From contig NW_026614266.1 in assembly GCF_026230105.1 (NCBI RefSeq), forward strand, positions 146,082 to 210,081: DNA of 64,000 nucleotides, written 5' to 3'. Every line of letters begins with the position of its first letter. The stretch's first letter is position 1. This DNA comes from Diorhabda sublineata. Taxonomy: Eukaryota; Arthropoda; Insecta; Coleoptera; Chrysomelidae. The notes beneath the pieces were generated by a model. The model worked only from the letters and a program-made list of their open reading frames with translations, did no database searches and was not told the origin of the DNA. The translations under genes were made by a program, and so were the position numbers. Shown one piece after another: positions 63,946 through 64,000 of the stretch.

Positions 63946-64000
63946 GTAGATGTTAATCGACGATATCTGACAAAGTTAGATGCAAACTCTCTCAAATATA
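63946..64000 (+). repeat. Partial monomer at the right edge
   Basis: The window ends 55 bp into a normal NRRY unit. The array shows no decay or flanking sequence here, so the right boundary of the satellite lies outside the window. Confidence 0.95.

Larger units (their letters stand above)
1..64000 (+). repeat. 147-bp tandem satellite array, entire window
   Basis: Every part of the window is the same 147-bp unit in direct orientation. Unit starts (ATGGATG or GTGGATG, GTAGATG, GCGGATG) fall at 23, 170, 317, 464, 610, 757, 904 and so on to 63946. The spacing is always 147 or 146 bp. This gives 435 complete units, with 22 bp of a unit at the left edge and 55 bp at the right. Summed length matches exactly: 435 x 147 minus 22 single-base deletions takes position 23 to 63946. 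No unit is inverted and no foreign sequence is inserted. Consensus G+C is about 33%. Large homogeneous arrays with nested higher-order periods are characteristic of eukaryotic satellite DNA at centromeres or other heterochromatin. That location is inferred, as no flanking sequence is present. I do not recognise the family. Confidence 0.98.

Noticed and set aside
1..64000. Protein-coding genes from the many 73-288 codon open stretches
   Set aside because: All lie in the one frame left open by the repeat consensus, begin at the unit start and end at variant TGA codons or frameshifts of the repeat itself. No unique N- or C-terminal sequence, intron or promoter context distinguishes any of them, and the protein repeat matches no domain I know.
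1..64000. CRISPR array
   Set aside because: The period is constant at 147 bp with no short repeat separated by unique spacers; the whole unit is conserved.
1..64000. Telomeric repeat or interstitial telomere sequence
   Set aside because: No runs of TTAGGG, TTTAGGG, TTAGG or TTAGGC type units are present; AATTAGGAAG occurs once per monomer and is not tandem.
1..64000. Transposable element insertions or retrotransposon fragments
   Set aside because: Monomer spacing never departs from 146-147 bp, so there is no room for an insertion, and no terminal repeats or reverse-transcriptase-like reading frames appear.
1..64000. tRNA, rRNA or other structured RNA genes
   Set aside because: The monomer shows no cloverleaf boxes or rRNA-like sequence; the only inverted repeats are the short dyads described in the findings.
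1..64000. Prokaryotic or viral origin
   Set aside because: A 64-kb pure satellite with nested higher-order repeats has no counterpart I know in bacteria or viruses, and no gene of either kind is visible. This rests on general knowledge, not on a search.
1..64000. The whole array as an assembly artefact
   Set aside because: Real artefacts would give exact copies. Here most monomers carry distinct combinations of variants and the HOR copies have private differences. Local artefacts, such as the identical 2.6-kb pair at 54.3-59.7 kb, remain possible and are flagged.

Overview
The whole 64-kb window is one uninterrupted, head-to-tail satellite DNA array. The repeat unit is 147 bp, all copies point the same way, and no unique sequence, gene, RNA gene or transposon interrupts it. 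Anchoring each unit at its ATGGATG-like start gives 435 complete monomers between 23 and 63945, plus a 22-bp fragment on the left and a 55-bp fragment on the right. The array therefore runs beyond both edges. A consensus monomer counted by hand has 49 G+C in 147 bp (33%). An array this long and homogeneous, with nested higher-order repeats (HORs), is typical of eukaryotic heterochromatin (centromeric, pericentromeric or subtelomeric). I do not recognise the satellite family and cannot name the organism.

Monomer types. Most units fall into three classes set by the bases after GTTAATCG: ACGATAT, CCTATAT or CGTATAT. In the longest open frame these read NRRY, NRLY and NRVY, and I use those names as labels. 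A fourth, NRRY-derived form (ATGGAAG start, AAAGATAGATGC) nearly always follows a monomer that has lost one A from its GAAAATTTT tract. The consensus has one open frame of exactly 49 codons on the + strand, so stop-free stretches of 73-288 codons recur. They are broken again and again by TGA (CGA to TGA) and by fixed 1-bp deletions. I do not call any of them a gene.

Layout. (1) 1-5.8 kb: NRLY/NRRY dimers, then a ~2.04-kb block copied at an offset of 2204 bp. (2) 5.9-9.7 kb: a local 6-mer offset and a block that recurs at 19.9-21.1 kb. (3) 8.1-19.2 kb: a ~4-kb block duplicated at ~4.55-4.70 kb, and within it a 16-mer HOR of 2350 bp. (4) 19.2-28 kb: mixed local 3-, 6- and 7-mer periodicities. 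(5) 28.3-32.7 kb: a 10-mer HOR of exactly 1470 bp in three nearly identical copies. (6) 32.6-40.3 kb: 10- to 13-mer relatives of it. (7) 40.3-42.6 kb: a more mutated stretch. (8) 43.1-46.7 kb: an 8-mer (1176 bp) followed by a 6-mer offset (882 bp). (9) 46.7-64 kb: a domain with its own markers (GCGAACTC, CGTCTCC, TTACGAAG), a 25-mer offset (3675 bp) and a 19-mer HOR (2793 bp).

The most notable points are these. The monomer length equals the DNA wrapped on one nucleosome core. Length control is very strict: I count 22 single-base deletions and no insertions in 435 units. Two dyad symmetries sit about three helical turns apart in each unit. The local HOR periods look like repeated unequal exchange or conversion. 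Everything here comes from reading the sequence by eye; block boundaries are approximate to tens of bases, and identities between blocks come from shared marker variants, not full alignments.
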